13,797 nt of DNA from Clostridiaceae bacterium. GTDB taxonomy: Bacteria; Bacillota; Clostridia; Acetivibrionales; DUMC01. The notes below the pieces were generated by a model. That model was not told where the DNA came from and made no database searches. It was given only the letters and a program-made list of their open reading frames with translations. The stretch spans positions 1 to 13,797 of the forward strand of contig JAAZDH010000362.1 in the NCBI GenBank assembly GCA_012512865.1, given 5' to 3'. How positions within the stretch are numbered: the first letter of the stretch is position 1; each line of letters begins with the position of its first letter. This document shows positions 1 to 7,030 of this stretch, piece after piece. The position numbers and the translations under genes were made by a program.

Positions 1-3000
1 GCCCCATGCTCCCTGAAAACCTTGTAAATAAAATCTTCTATAATTTGCCTGTTTTCCATGTCCAGCGATTTTGATTCAATTTCATCCAGCCAGTCGGATA
101 TCCTTGCGAGGGGGTAGAAATGGAAAAGCTCCTTCTTGTAGATTTCAGCAGTTAGAAGAACCTTGTGCAGCCATGAAAAATAGTTTATTTTCCTGTTCGA
201 CATGTATTTCCTAGTTATTGATATGCCGGTCTCCAGGAGTTCCTTCCATTGGATAACATCCGTTACTTCGCCATTCATTGCTTTGCCATCTATTAATTCG
301 CCAAATTTTGCTTTGCTTGTATTGTTTTTATCAAGGTAAGCATCAATCTTCTCCTCCAGGACCGTTACAGCGTTGAAAAACCCGTTGTATGCATCGAAAT
401 ATACATTGGCATCCCTTTCCATGTTTTGTGCCTCTTCTTTTATTATACCCAGCATGTCTTTCAGCCCCCAGGCCAGGCTTGTATTCAAAGGGCTGCTGTT
501 TAATGCATCTTCCAGCGCCTGACTTGCAACCATTAGATAACAAACAAAATTGCCGCTGTCAACCGTGGAAACATATGCCGGTCTCATTACTTTAAGGGAG
601 TTCGTGTTGTACCAATTGTAAAGGTGCCCTTCCCATTTTTCCAGTTTTTCCATGGTGGGAAGCACCTTTTCGAACCACATCTTCATTTCAAGTAATCCAA
701 TATATCCCAGGTCTTTTGCACATGCCACAGAAGCCATCATAAGCCCTATGTTGGTGGGGGAAGTCCTGCGGGCAATACCCTTGTAAGGTTCCTCCTGGTA
801 ATTGTCGGGAGGAAGGCAATTGTCCTTCTCGGTTACCATGTCTTCGAAATATCTCCATGTTCGCCTGGCTATCCTCCTCAAGAGCAGGATATCTTCCATC
901 CCGGGTTTTTCAACTTTTCTTACGTAAGGCTTGCTTATAAAATAAGCAATGTAGAATGCGCCAATCCACGGCAGGGATATTACAAGCGCCGCCGGTACGC
1001 CACCTGGGTTCAAGTATACCGTGCCAAGCAGGAATGCCGTCCCGATGGCTGAAGACATCCACATCCTCCTGAAAAAGCTCTTTGCATCATTTGACAAGCT
1101 GGCCTCAGCATCGGCGGCCGTCACCCATTCCAGCATGTTTTTCCTTGTAAAACCAAGTCTTACCAGCGTTCGCAGTATAGCGTCAAGCATCAGGTATGCC
1201 TGGTAGGGGATAAAAACAAACTGTAATAAAACCTGGTACATGCTTGCTTTTTCCGGTTTCATTCCCTTGGCGTACCTTCCGCGCATGTACCTGAAATAGT
1301 TACCTGTCAACAGGCCGTATGCCATGTGGATTAAGGGGTTTATTGCAATTGCCAGTACCGCGAACCCCAGCCATGCATAAATGCTTCCTGGGAGCAAGGT
1401 AAACCCAAACACTACAAGGAACAATAATGACGGGGGGACAAGGCTTCTTCTCAAGTTATCCAGTATTTTCCACTTGTTGGTTGCCGAAAGGGGGTTCCTG
1501 GTAAGGTTTCCCTTCCTGTCCCTGACCATGCGCCCCAACCAGGGAATAACCTGCCAATCACCTCGAACCCACCTGTGCAGTCTCATCGAGTAGGAATTAT
1601 ACTTTGACGGGTATCCATCTACAAGATCCACGTCCGTGACGAGGCAGGCCCGTGCATAGCACCCCTCCAGCAAATCATGGCTTAGAATGGAATTCTCCGG
1701 TATGGACTCCTTTAAAACCTCCTGGAAAACATCCAGCTCGTAAATACCCTTGCCGGTAAAAATACCTTCCCCGAATAAGTCCTGGTAAACGTCCGATACC
1801 GCCGTCGTGTAGGGGTCAATACCGCCTTGCCCGGCAAAAATCCTGGTAAACAGTGAAACATTCACGCTTGTAATGTTTATATTGATTCTGGGCTGGAAAA
1901 TCCCGTGCCCTTCCGTCACTATCCCTTTTTCCCGGTCGACAACCGCCTTGTTCATCGGGTGCATGATAGTTCCCACCAGTGTTTTTACCGTTCCTATCGG
2001 CAATTTTGTATCCGCATCCAGGGTAACAACGTACTTTACGTAAGGTATGGCAGATATTTCACAGCTAATGATGTTATAGCTTGTTTCCGTTGAACCCCTT
2101 AAAAGATCGTTTAATTCAATTATTGCACCCCTTTTCCGTTCCCATCCCATCCACCGCTTTTGCACCTTGTTATACTGTCTCTCCCTGTGGAAATAGAAGA
2201 ATATATCTTCCCCGTTTTTGGCATAACGCCTGTTTAATTCTGTTATGCCTTTAATTGCAATGTCGATTATTTTTTCGTCCTCCGGGAGGTTTTTTGACGC
2301 CGCATCCTTGAAATCACCAACCAGGGCAAAATAAACATTGTTTTCCCTGTTTGCGTGGTAATGTACTTCAAGCTGCTCCAGTAATTCCCTTACCCTTTTT
2401 TCATTGGGAAGGAGCGTTGGTACAATAACCATTGTACTACTCTCGCAGGGAATTCCTTCCTTAAGCTCAAGTTTTGGCAATATGGACGGGGAGCATATGC
2501 GGCTTACAATAAAATTCACAATTGCTATGCTTATTTCGCTTGCAGGAATTATTACCACTATAATCGTTAGCAAGATAATGATAAGTGCTTTAATTCTGCC
2601 GTATACATCAACCTTGTATGGAGAATATGCAGAATCTAAAGCACTCAAGCCGCCTTGAGCATTTAAGGTATCTAAAGCATGCATGGCATACAAGGTTAAA
2701 AGAAGAGTAATTGTCAGTGTTAACAACATAATTAAACCTAAATAAAACAAAGCCGGATGTTTTTTAATAACTTCCTCGGGGTGTTTTATTCCGACCGCCC
2801 TGCAGTTTATTTTCTTTAAGAGAGTATCCCTGCCCTTTCCTAAAATATAATAACCGATATGATTCCTGGGACTTCTCCGGCTGACAATTTCCCGGTTTTG
2901 GCTTTCCTGGCAAGAACCTTCTTGACAGTGGTTTCCCCCGCATTTCTCGTGTTCCTCCCACTCCTGTGCGCACTCCAATGCCTTGATTGATATAAGGCCT

Positions 3001-4100
3001 TCCGATACATTGCATATCCTGGCAAGCTTGCTTACTGAATTACGATAATGATTTTTGGACTTTGAATCCATTTTCATATATACATTTGCAGGGTCGCGCT
3101 TTAAAATTTCCTCCACGTAACTTAAGGATTCAAAAATTTCATTCCAATCTATTGATTGAACAAACTTAAGGCTTGTCAAGGAATTGCCGATAGATACCTG
3201 AAGGGCTGCCTGCACCTGGTGCTCAAAGGCTGCAACATTATCGGACTTTAATCCCTGGTCCGCAAGTTTTTCGTCAATGTATTTAATCACGGGCAATAGC
3301 ATTTTCCCCTGCTTCTTCAGGATTTTCAAAATATGCTCGATAAAAGAAGAATAAATCTCTCCCCCATGTTTTCCATACTCGTTCAGGAACCACAGGATTT
3401 CCTCCTTGCCCTTATCCGGGTTGTTCTTGACTGTTTTGCTTGTTTCCTCGGCCCTGCGCCACTGCCTTATGGTATTAATCATCTTGGAACAAATTTGCCT
3501 TAGGTTTTCCATCAAGGCAATGCGTATCATTGCCGGCAGCGCCCAAAATTCTTCAGTTGATAATATTTTCTGGGTCTGGTAGGCTTCAATGAAGTTAATT
3601 ATCGTATTCTCATCCAGCCGTCCATCTGTATGCGAAACAATTTCCAGGGCAATGGCAAATATCCTCGGGTAACCCCTCAAGTAGCCGTTCCTTAAAACCG
3701 GCAACCCGGGGAAGGTCCTCCAGTTAACACTTTGCTTTATATCCCTGAACTCCTCCTCGATAATATAAAAATTATCCAGGAGCCATTCCGCAGCCGGCGG
3801 TACCGGCAGGTTTTTCCTGACTTCATTGTTTAGAACCTTGTATGTCTGTGCAATAACGCGGTAATTGCCATCCATTCTCGAAAGCAACCATTTTAAAGCG
3901 CCTATTCTTCTTCCCACGATATGATTCCTGGCTATACCGATAGCATGGCTTTTTAGCTCATCCGGGCCAAGTATTGCATCACTAATCTCTACTTCCCTTC
4001 TCTTCCCCTTCCTGTCCAAAACAAGTACCAGGGCAAAAAGTATCGCTATTCCCGCCAGAACAACATATGTAGGCATAATCAATACATCCATCCCTACCAT
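1..4100 (-). CDS. Cyclic beta-1,2-glucan synthase-like protein (NdvB/ChvB family), N-terminal part, runs off left edge
   Basis: I translated the minus strand from 4100 to 1 and found one open frame of about 1,366 codons with no stop or frameshift. An N-terminal membrane segment (about residues 8-27) is followed by a long helical region, two hydrophobic segments (about 447-475 and 500-533), and a family-84-type glycosyltransferase region. That region has LDADTKLP near residue 694 (the DxD-type nucleotide-sugar/metal site), SHDLLEG near 810 and HRWVRGDWQ near 844 (the QxxRW-like motif). More membrane segments follow, then the start of a glucoamylase-like domain with RRTSPTNIG near 1113. In characterised relatives this inner-membrane enzyme makes beta-1,2-glucan from UDP-glucose and has a C-terminal GH94 phosphorylase-like part; that part would lie left of the window, as family members are about 2,800 residues. 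Starts at 4100, 4091 or 4076 are all possible; the AAAGG before 4100 fits 4091 best. Whether the product is cyclic, linear or another glucan is not visible. Confidence 0.88.
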   Translation of the reverse strand, partial: MVGMDVLIMPTYVVLAGIAILFALVLVLDRKGKRREVEISDAILGPDELKSHAIGIARNHIVGRRIGALKWLLSRMDGNYRVIAQTYKVLNNEVRKNLPVPPAAEWLLDNFYIIEEEFRDIKQSVNWRTFPGLPVLRNGYLRGYPRIFAIALEIVSHTDGRLDENTIINFIEAYQTQKILSTEEFWALPAMIRIALMENLRQICSKMINTIRQWRRAEETSKTVKNNPDKGKEEILWFLNEYGKHGGEIYSSFIEHILKILKKQGKMLLPVIKYIDEKLADQGLKSDNVAAFEHQVQAALQVSIGNSLTSLKFVQSIDWNEIFESLSYVEEILKRDPANVYMKMDSKSKNHYRNSVSKLARICNVSEGLISIKALECAQEWEEHEKCGGNHCQEGSCQESQNREIVSRRSPRNHIGYYILGKGRDTLLKKINCRAVGIKHPEEVIKKHPALFYLGLIMLLTLTITLLLTLYAMHALDTLNAQGGLSALDSAYSPYKVDVYGRIKALIIILLTIIVVIIPASEISIAIVNFIVSRICSPSILPKLELKEGIPCESSTMVIVPTLLPNEKRVRELLEQLEVHYHANRENNVYFALVGDFKDAASKNLPEDEKIIDIAIKGITELNRRYAKNGEDIFFYFHRERQYNKVQKRWMGWERKRGAIIELNDLLRGSTETSYNIISCEISAIPYVKYVVTLDADTKLPIGTVKTLVGTIMHPMNKAVVDREKGIVTEGHGIFQPRININITSVNVSLFTRIFAGQGGIDPYTTAVSDVYQDLFGEGIFTGKGIYELDVFQEVLKESIPENSILSHDLLEGCYARACLVTDVDLVDGYPSKYNSYSMRLHRWVRGDWQVIPWLGRMVRDRKGNLTRNPLSATNKWKILDNLRRSLVPPSLLFLVVFGFTLLPGSIYAWLGFAVLAIAINPLIHMAYGLLTGNYFRYMRGRYAKGMKPEKASMYQVLLQFVFIPYQAYLMLDAILRTLVRLGFTRKNMLEWVTAADAEASLSNDAKSFFRRMWMSSAIGTAFLLGTVYLNPGGVPAALVISLPWIGAFYIAYFISKPYVRKVEKPGMEDILLLRRIARRTWRYFEDMVTEKDNCLPPDNYQEEPYKGIARRTSPTNIGLMMASVACAKDLGYIGLLEMKMWFEKVLPTMEKLEKWEGHLYNWYNTNSLKVMRPAYVSTVDSGNFVCYLMVASQALEDALNSSPLNTSLAWGLKDMLGIIKEEAQNMERDANVYFDAYNGFFNAVTVLEEKIDAYLDKNNTSKAKFGELIDGKAMNGEVTDVIQWKELLETGISITRKYMSNRKINYFSWLHKVLLTAEIYKKELFHFYPLARISDWLDEIESKSLDMENRQIIEDFIYKVFREHG

Positions 4101-4312
4101 ACCTTTTTAATTTTTTGCAGGCAGTTTCTTATACGCATGCCTGGTATATGCACGTTCATACATGCATTGCATGTCTTACATGCATGCCTTGTTTTAATAG
4201 TATTACCCAAAATGAAAAAATTCATTGGAATAAATTCATTGAATGAAAGTATTTGAGACGGGACAGTTTTTATTGATCGTGTTTTAAGAGATTGTGTTAA
4301 GAGTGCTATCTA
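4101..4312. promoter_or_regulatory. Upstream region of the glucan synthase gene with ATGCAT palindromes and short direct repeats
   Basis: This AT-rich region has no gene. It holds a perfect interrupted palindrome, ACATGCA-T-TGCATGT (4160-4174), then another ACATGCATGC copy at 4178-4187. Two copies of AAATTCATTG lie at 4218-4227 and 4232-4241, 14 bp apart. These are the kinds of repeats a regulator could bind, but I recognise no known operator. I could not pick a convincing sigma-A promoter for the minus-strand gene; TAATACTATTAAAA around 4190-4206 is the only -10-like stretch and has no good -35. The regulatory role is an inference from position only. Confidence 0.3.
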
Positions 4313-4577
4313 TTAAACTGACAGCCCTTCTGAAACCAAAATGCTTCTAATTGTCTTTCCGGTAGCTTGAATAAATTCTATAATCTCTTTAAAAGTAATA
4401 TACTTTATAGTATGCCAATCTAATGTCTTGTTTTTGATTACAATCTTTTTCGTATTCCAGCTTAAATTTAGCATAGAGTGTCTCATTCCAGATAATGTCG
4501 GTCAAAATGTGGATTCCATACCCTAATAAAAAGCCATAATTAGATTTTGTCTTATGATGAACCATGGGCAGCGGCAT
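4313..4577 (-). pseudogene. Relic of a zinc-dependent phospholipase C-like hydrolase, internally deleted
   Basis: A strong ribosome binding site (GAGGAGG, ending about 8 bases upstream) precedes ATG at 4577. The reading frame begins MPLPMVHHKT, continues with NYGFLLGYGIHILTDIIWNE (the LGY..H.LTD..W signature of zinc-dependent PLC-like hydrolases), then KFKLEYEKD and LAYYK, and stops at 4389. Shifting frame just before that stop gives ITFKEIIEFIQATGKT, ending at 4313, which resembles the C-terminal helix of such proteins. Intact members are about 200 residues. Here the stretch between MPLPMVH and the LGY motif, and the stretch between AYY and the C-terminal helix, seem to be missing. I infer an internally deleted, frameshifted pseudogene; the family assignment rests on the short signature alone. 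A real 62-residue peptide made from the intact RBS cannot be excluded. Confidence 0.55.
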
Positions 4578-4665
4578 TAAAATTCCTCCTCATGAGTACT
4601 GTATTAATCTGCCATTACAAGGTCTGCCAATTTCCTTGGCTGTGGGGTATACTTATTAGTGGTGA

Positions 4666-5016
4666 CTACAAGATTAAAATTGTATTCCCGTCCGGATCTT
4701 TAACATAAAGTTCCTTACCGCCCCATACAGCAGTTTTTGGGGGATCAAGAGAAACACCTTTTTTATTTATGATCTTCATATGTTTTATAATGGTCATCAC
4801 ATTTAGATACAAAGCAAACTAAACCTTCATTTGCCTTGCCCCACTTGTTTTCATCCCAAATCCAAAAGACAGGCTCATCATTGTTATTTCCAAATGTCAC
4901 ACCATCATAATTTGTGCCCTCATTTAGCATATTTAGACCCAATACATCACGATAAAAAGAGCCAGCCGCTTTGGATCTTTTGATGAAATGTTCATGCCAA
5001 GGAATTTTGTAATCAT
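4666..5016 (-). pseudogene. VOC/glyoxalase-family protein gene disrupted by two frameshifts
   Basis: A good ribosome binding site (AGGAGG) precedes ATG at 5016. The first frame reads MITKFLGMNISSKDP; after a one-base shift near 4969-4973 it continues AAGSFYRDVLGLNMLNEG, then TFGNNNDEPVFWIWDENKWG and NEGLVCFVSKCDD. A second shift at about 4770-4790 restores KKGVSLDPPKTAVWGGKELY and VKDPDGNTILIL, with the stop at 4666. The start FYRDVLGL and the ending KDPDGN are hallmarks of the vicinal oxygen chelate fold (glyoxalase I, bleomycin-resistance and dioxygenase relatives). The total reconstructs to about 115 residues, normal for a single-domain VOC protein. The substrate cannot be guessed. With two independent frameshifts this is almost certainly inactive, unless both are sequencing errors. 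Confidence 0.82.
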
Positions 5017-5039
5017 TACTGTTCCTCCTATATCTTTTT

Positions 5040-5068
5040 ATACTATTTACATAGTCCTATATATTCAA
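5040..5068 (-). promoter_or_regulatory. Possible sigma-A promoter of the VOC pseudogene
   Basis: On the minus strand TTGAAT (5063-5068) and TAGTAT (5040-5045) are separated by 17 bp, just upstream of the AGGAGG site and the ATG at 5016. Spacing is ideal but both hexamers differ from consensus, so it is a plausible weak promoter or a decayed one. Confidence 0.35.
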
Positions 5069-5180
5069 TAGATTAAAAGAACAAATGCATTGTGCTGTCC
5101 TTTAACATGTCTTAAAATACTGCATTAACTATCAATCTGTCTCGCTCCTCGATTGAATTATCCTTTTTCTCTCGTAAATT

Positions 5181-5267
5181 TTATTCTTCTTGTTTGCCTA
5201 TAGCATTTATAAAAGCATGAATTTTTTGTTCATCTGCATAACCAAGACTTGTCCATTCAATAACCAT
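5181..5267 (-). pseudogene. Unrecognised short coding relic
   Basis: A 28-codon minus-strand frame from ATG 5267 reads MVIEWTSLGYADEQKIHAFI and ends GKQEE. It is protein-like in composition. The frame just upstream reads VEGVKNEHDVIIW and joins it only by a shift. After the stop the same frame runs on as NLREKKDNSIEERDRLIVNA before another stop. This pattern of coding-like pieces broken by stops and shifts suggests a decayed gene. I do not recognise the family, there is no clear ribosome binding site, and a chance open frame remains possible. Confidence 0.3.
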
Positions 5268-5573
5268 ATAATAACATCATGCTCATTTTTTACACCTTCT
5301 ACTTAATCATACGCCAAAAGTGTAAAAAAATGATACAGTTTGTAAAAATTGTTTCTTAAAAATTGTTTTTGAAATTAGCTTTTCTGTTCTTTAACTAACA
5401 TGTCTACACATCCGTTAGCATTGCAAAAAGGATTATTAAAATGTAAAATATAGACTTGTAATGAATTAAGTTCAGGCTAATTAAGCCTAAGTGTCTATTA
5501 TATGCTTACTATACATATTGGTTAGAGCATATAAAACAAGTATCACGTAAAATAAGTATAATGGAGGGAAAGC
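5268..5573. other. AT-rich intergenic region upstream of yjbQ, no gene seen
   Basis: The region is very rich in A and T, with runs of A and T around 5320-5380. It holds the short inverted repeat AGGCT-AATTA-AGCCT at 5474-5488. TATAAT at 5557-5562 lies right against the yjbQ ribosome binding site, but no matching -35 is found 16-18 bp upstream of it. No promoter could be chosen with confidence, and no RNA gene or intact open frame was recognised. Confidence 0.4.
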
Positions 5574-5990
5574 ATGAAGAGCTACAGGAAAGAGTTGTGG
5601 TTTGAAACTAGAAAACGCAGGGAATTTATAAACATAACACCCCTGGTGGAGGAGTGCTTGAGGGAAAGCGGGATAAAAGAAGGCCTGCTTCTTTGTAATG
5701 CGATGCATATAACTGCAAGCGTTTTCATAAACGATGACGAAAGCGGGCTGCATAAAGATTTTGAAGCTTTCCTCGAAAAGCTGGCCCCGGAAAAGCCGTA
5801 TGACCAGTATTATCATAATGGTTTCGAAGATAACGCGGATGCCCACCTGAAGCGCACAATAATGGGAAGGGAAGTTGTAGTTGCGGTAACCGGCGGAAAG
5901 CTGGATTTTGGCCCCTGGGAGCAAATATTTTACGGCGAATTTGACGGTAAAAGGAGAAAACGGGTGCTGGTAAAGATAATCGGGGAATAG
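5574..5990 (+). CDS. yjbQ: YjbQ/UPF0047 family protein (secondary thiamine-phosphate synthase-type enzyme)
   Basis: This is a 138-residue protein, the usual length for the family, with GGAGGG (5563-5568) placed 5 bases before the ATG. The conserved features are all present: CNAMHITASVFINDD (41-55, including His45), the HNGFEDNADAHLKR stretch (81-94, with His81, Asp86, Asp89 and His91 clustered as likely metal/active-site residues) and GKLDFGPWEQIFYGEFDG (108-125). Homologues form a compact trimeric beta fold; a weak thiamin phosphate synthase activity has been reported for the family, but the physiological role is unsettled. The protein is cytosolic, with no signal peptide. The gene lies 54 bp upstream of the AEC transporter gene on the same strand, so the two are probably cotranscribed. 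Confidence 0.93.
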   Translation: MKSYRKELWFETRKRREFINITPLVEECLRESGIKEGLLLCNAMHITASVFINDDESGLHKDFEAFLEKLAPEKPYDQYYHNGFEDNADAHLKRTIMGREVVVAVTGGKLDFGPWEQIFYGEFDGKRRKRVLVKIIGE

Positions 5991-6044
5991 AAAAAAAGAT
6001 ATAATGGAGATATTTATAACAAAATCAGCAACAGGAGAATTAAC

Positions 6045-6956
6045 ATGAATGACTATACAATAGTGAACCAAGTAATAATTCTATTTTTTCTTATGGCTGC
6101 AGGATTTGTTGCCAAGAAACGAGATATTATTGATAACAACACCATAAAAAAGCTGTCGGAAGTGCTTGTGCGCATAACCTTGCCCGCTATGATAATCTAT
6201 TCATATAACAGGCAGTTTTCAAAAGAATTGCTTGCAAAGGGCGGGATAATGCTTGCGTATTCCTTGGCAATTCACCTGTTCGGGATATTTCTGGGCAGTG
6301 TCCTCTATCGTAAATACCCCAGGAATATCAAGGACGTGCTTAAATTCATCACCATATATTCAAATTGCGGGTACATGGGATTACCCGTACTGGAAGCATT
6401 ATATGGACAGACCGGTGTTTTCCTTGGCTCAATATACGTAACAGTGTTTAACCTTTTTACCTGGACCAACGGCGTCATGATATTTACCGGTAAAGGGGAT
6501 GTAAAATCAATAAAAAATGCCCTCCTATCTCCCGGGATAATTGCAATTTTCATAGGCCTGGCAATCTTTTTCTTCCCGGTAAAACTGCCTTACCCCGTAC
6601 TAAAAACCCTGGAGATACTGGGGACAATGACAACACCGCTATCCATGCTTATCATTGGGGCACTCATTGCAAACACGGAATTTAAGAGTCTTTTTTCAGG
6701 TTCTTCTTTATACTATTCGACAGTAATAAGGCTTATCCTTTTGCCCCTGCTTACCCTGGCAGTTCTTAAGATTGCGGGAATTACCGATCATGTCCTGTTA
6801 GGCTCCTGCGTTGCAACCGCAGCCATGCCTGCTGCCGCCAACACAGCTGTATTCGCAGAAAGGTACGGCGGTGACTCGATTTTTGCCTCCAGGGTTGTAG
6901 CTTTTCAAACCCTGCTGTCAATGATTACAATTCCTGCTATCCTTATATTGGTTTAA
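6045..6956 (+). CDS. AEC family transporter (auxin efflux carrier-like permease)
   Basis: This 303-residue, strongly hydrophobic protein has the size and segment pattern of the bile/arsenite/riboflavin-superfamily AEC permeases (about 10 membrane helices in two inverted halves). The first half carries VRITLPAMIIYSYNRQF (42-58) and the conserved YSNCGYMGLPVLEALYG (105-121). The second half has GALIANTEF (205-213) and the hallmark AAMPAAANTAVFAERYGGD (259-277). The start follows AGGAGA (6033-6038) by 6 bases. Bacterial AEC proteins are secondary transporters, often for dicarboxylates such as malate or malonate; the substrate here cannot be read from the sequence. It follows yjbQ by 54 bp, with a TATAAT (6000-6005) in the gap that could be a weak internal promoter but lacks a -35. 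Confidence 0.93.
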   Translation: MNDYTIVNQVIILFFLMAAGFVAKKRDIIDNNTIKKLSEVLVRITLPAMIIYSYNRQFSKELLAKGGIMLAYSLAIHLFGIFLGSVLYRKYPRNIKDVLKFITIYSNCGYMGLPVLEALYGQTGVFLGSIYVTVFNLFTWTNGVMIFTGKGDVKSIKNALLSPGIIAIFIGLAIFFFPVKLPYPVLKTLEILGTMTTPLSMLIIGALIANTEFKSLFSGSSLYYSTVIRLILLPLLTLAVLKIAGITDHVLLGSCVATAAMPAAANTAVFAERYGGDSIFASRVVAFQTLLSMITIPAILILV

Positions 6957-6974
6957 GATACAGCAGCATTAAAA

Positions 6975-7017
6975 CAGGCTTTTAACCCTAGTATCCCTGG
7001 TATGGGCTAAAAGCCTG
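6975..7017. terminator. Hairpin terminator between the AEC gene and nrdJ
   Basis: CAGGCTTTTAACCC (6975-6988) and GGGCTAAAAGCCTG (7004-7017) pair over 14 bp with a single A-C mismatch around a 15-base loop. On the minus strand the stem is followed by TTTTAA, so it is best suited to end nrdJ transcripts. On the plus strand there is no U tract, so termination of the AEC transcript there would be weaker. Confidence 0.8.
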
Positions 7018-7030
7018 CGCCAGGTATTAT

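Noticed and set aside
5487..6071. 194-codon open frame on the minus strand opposite yjbQ
   Set aside because: It lies wholly across the strongly supported yjbQ gene, has no ribosome binding site and resembles no protein I know; it is a shadow frame.
7004..7017. Attachment-site or insertion-element end at the inverted repeat after the AEC gene
   Set aside because: The repeat is simply the stem of a terminator between convergent genes; no transposase or target duplication is present.
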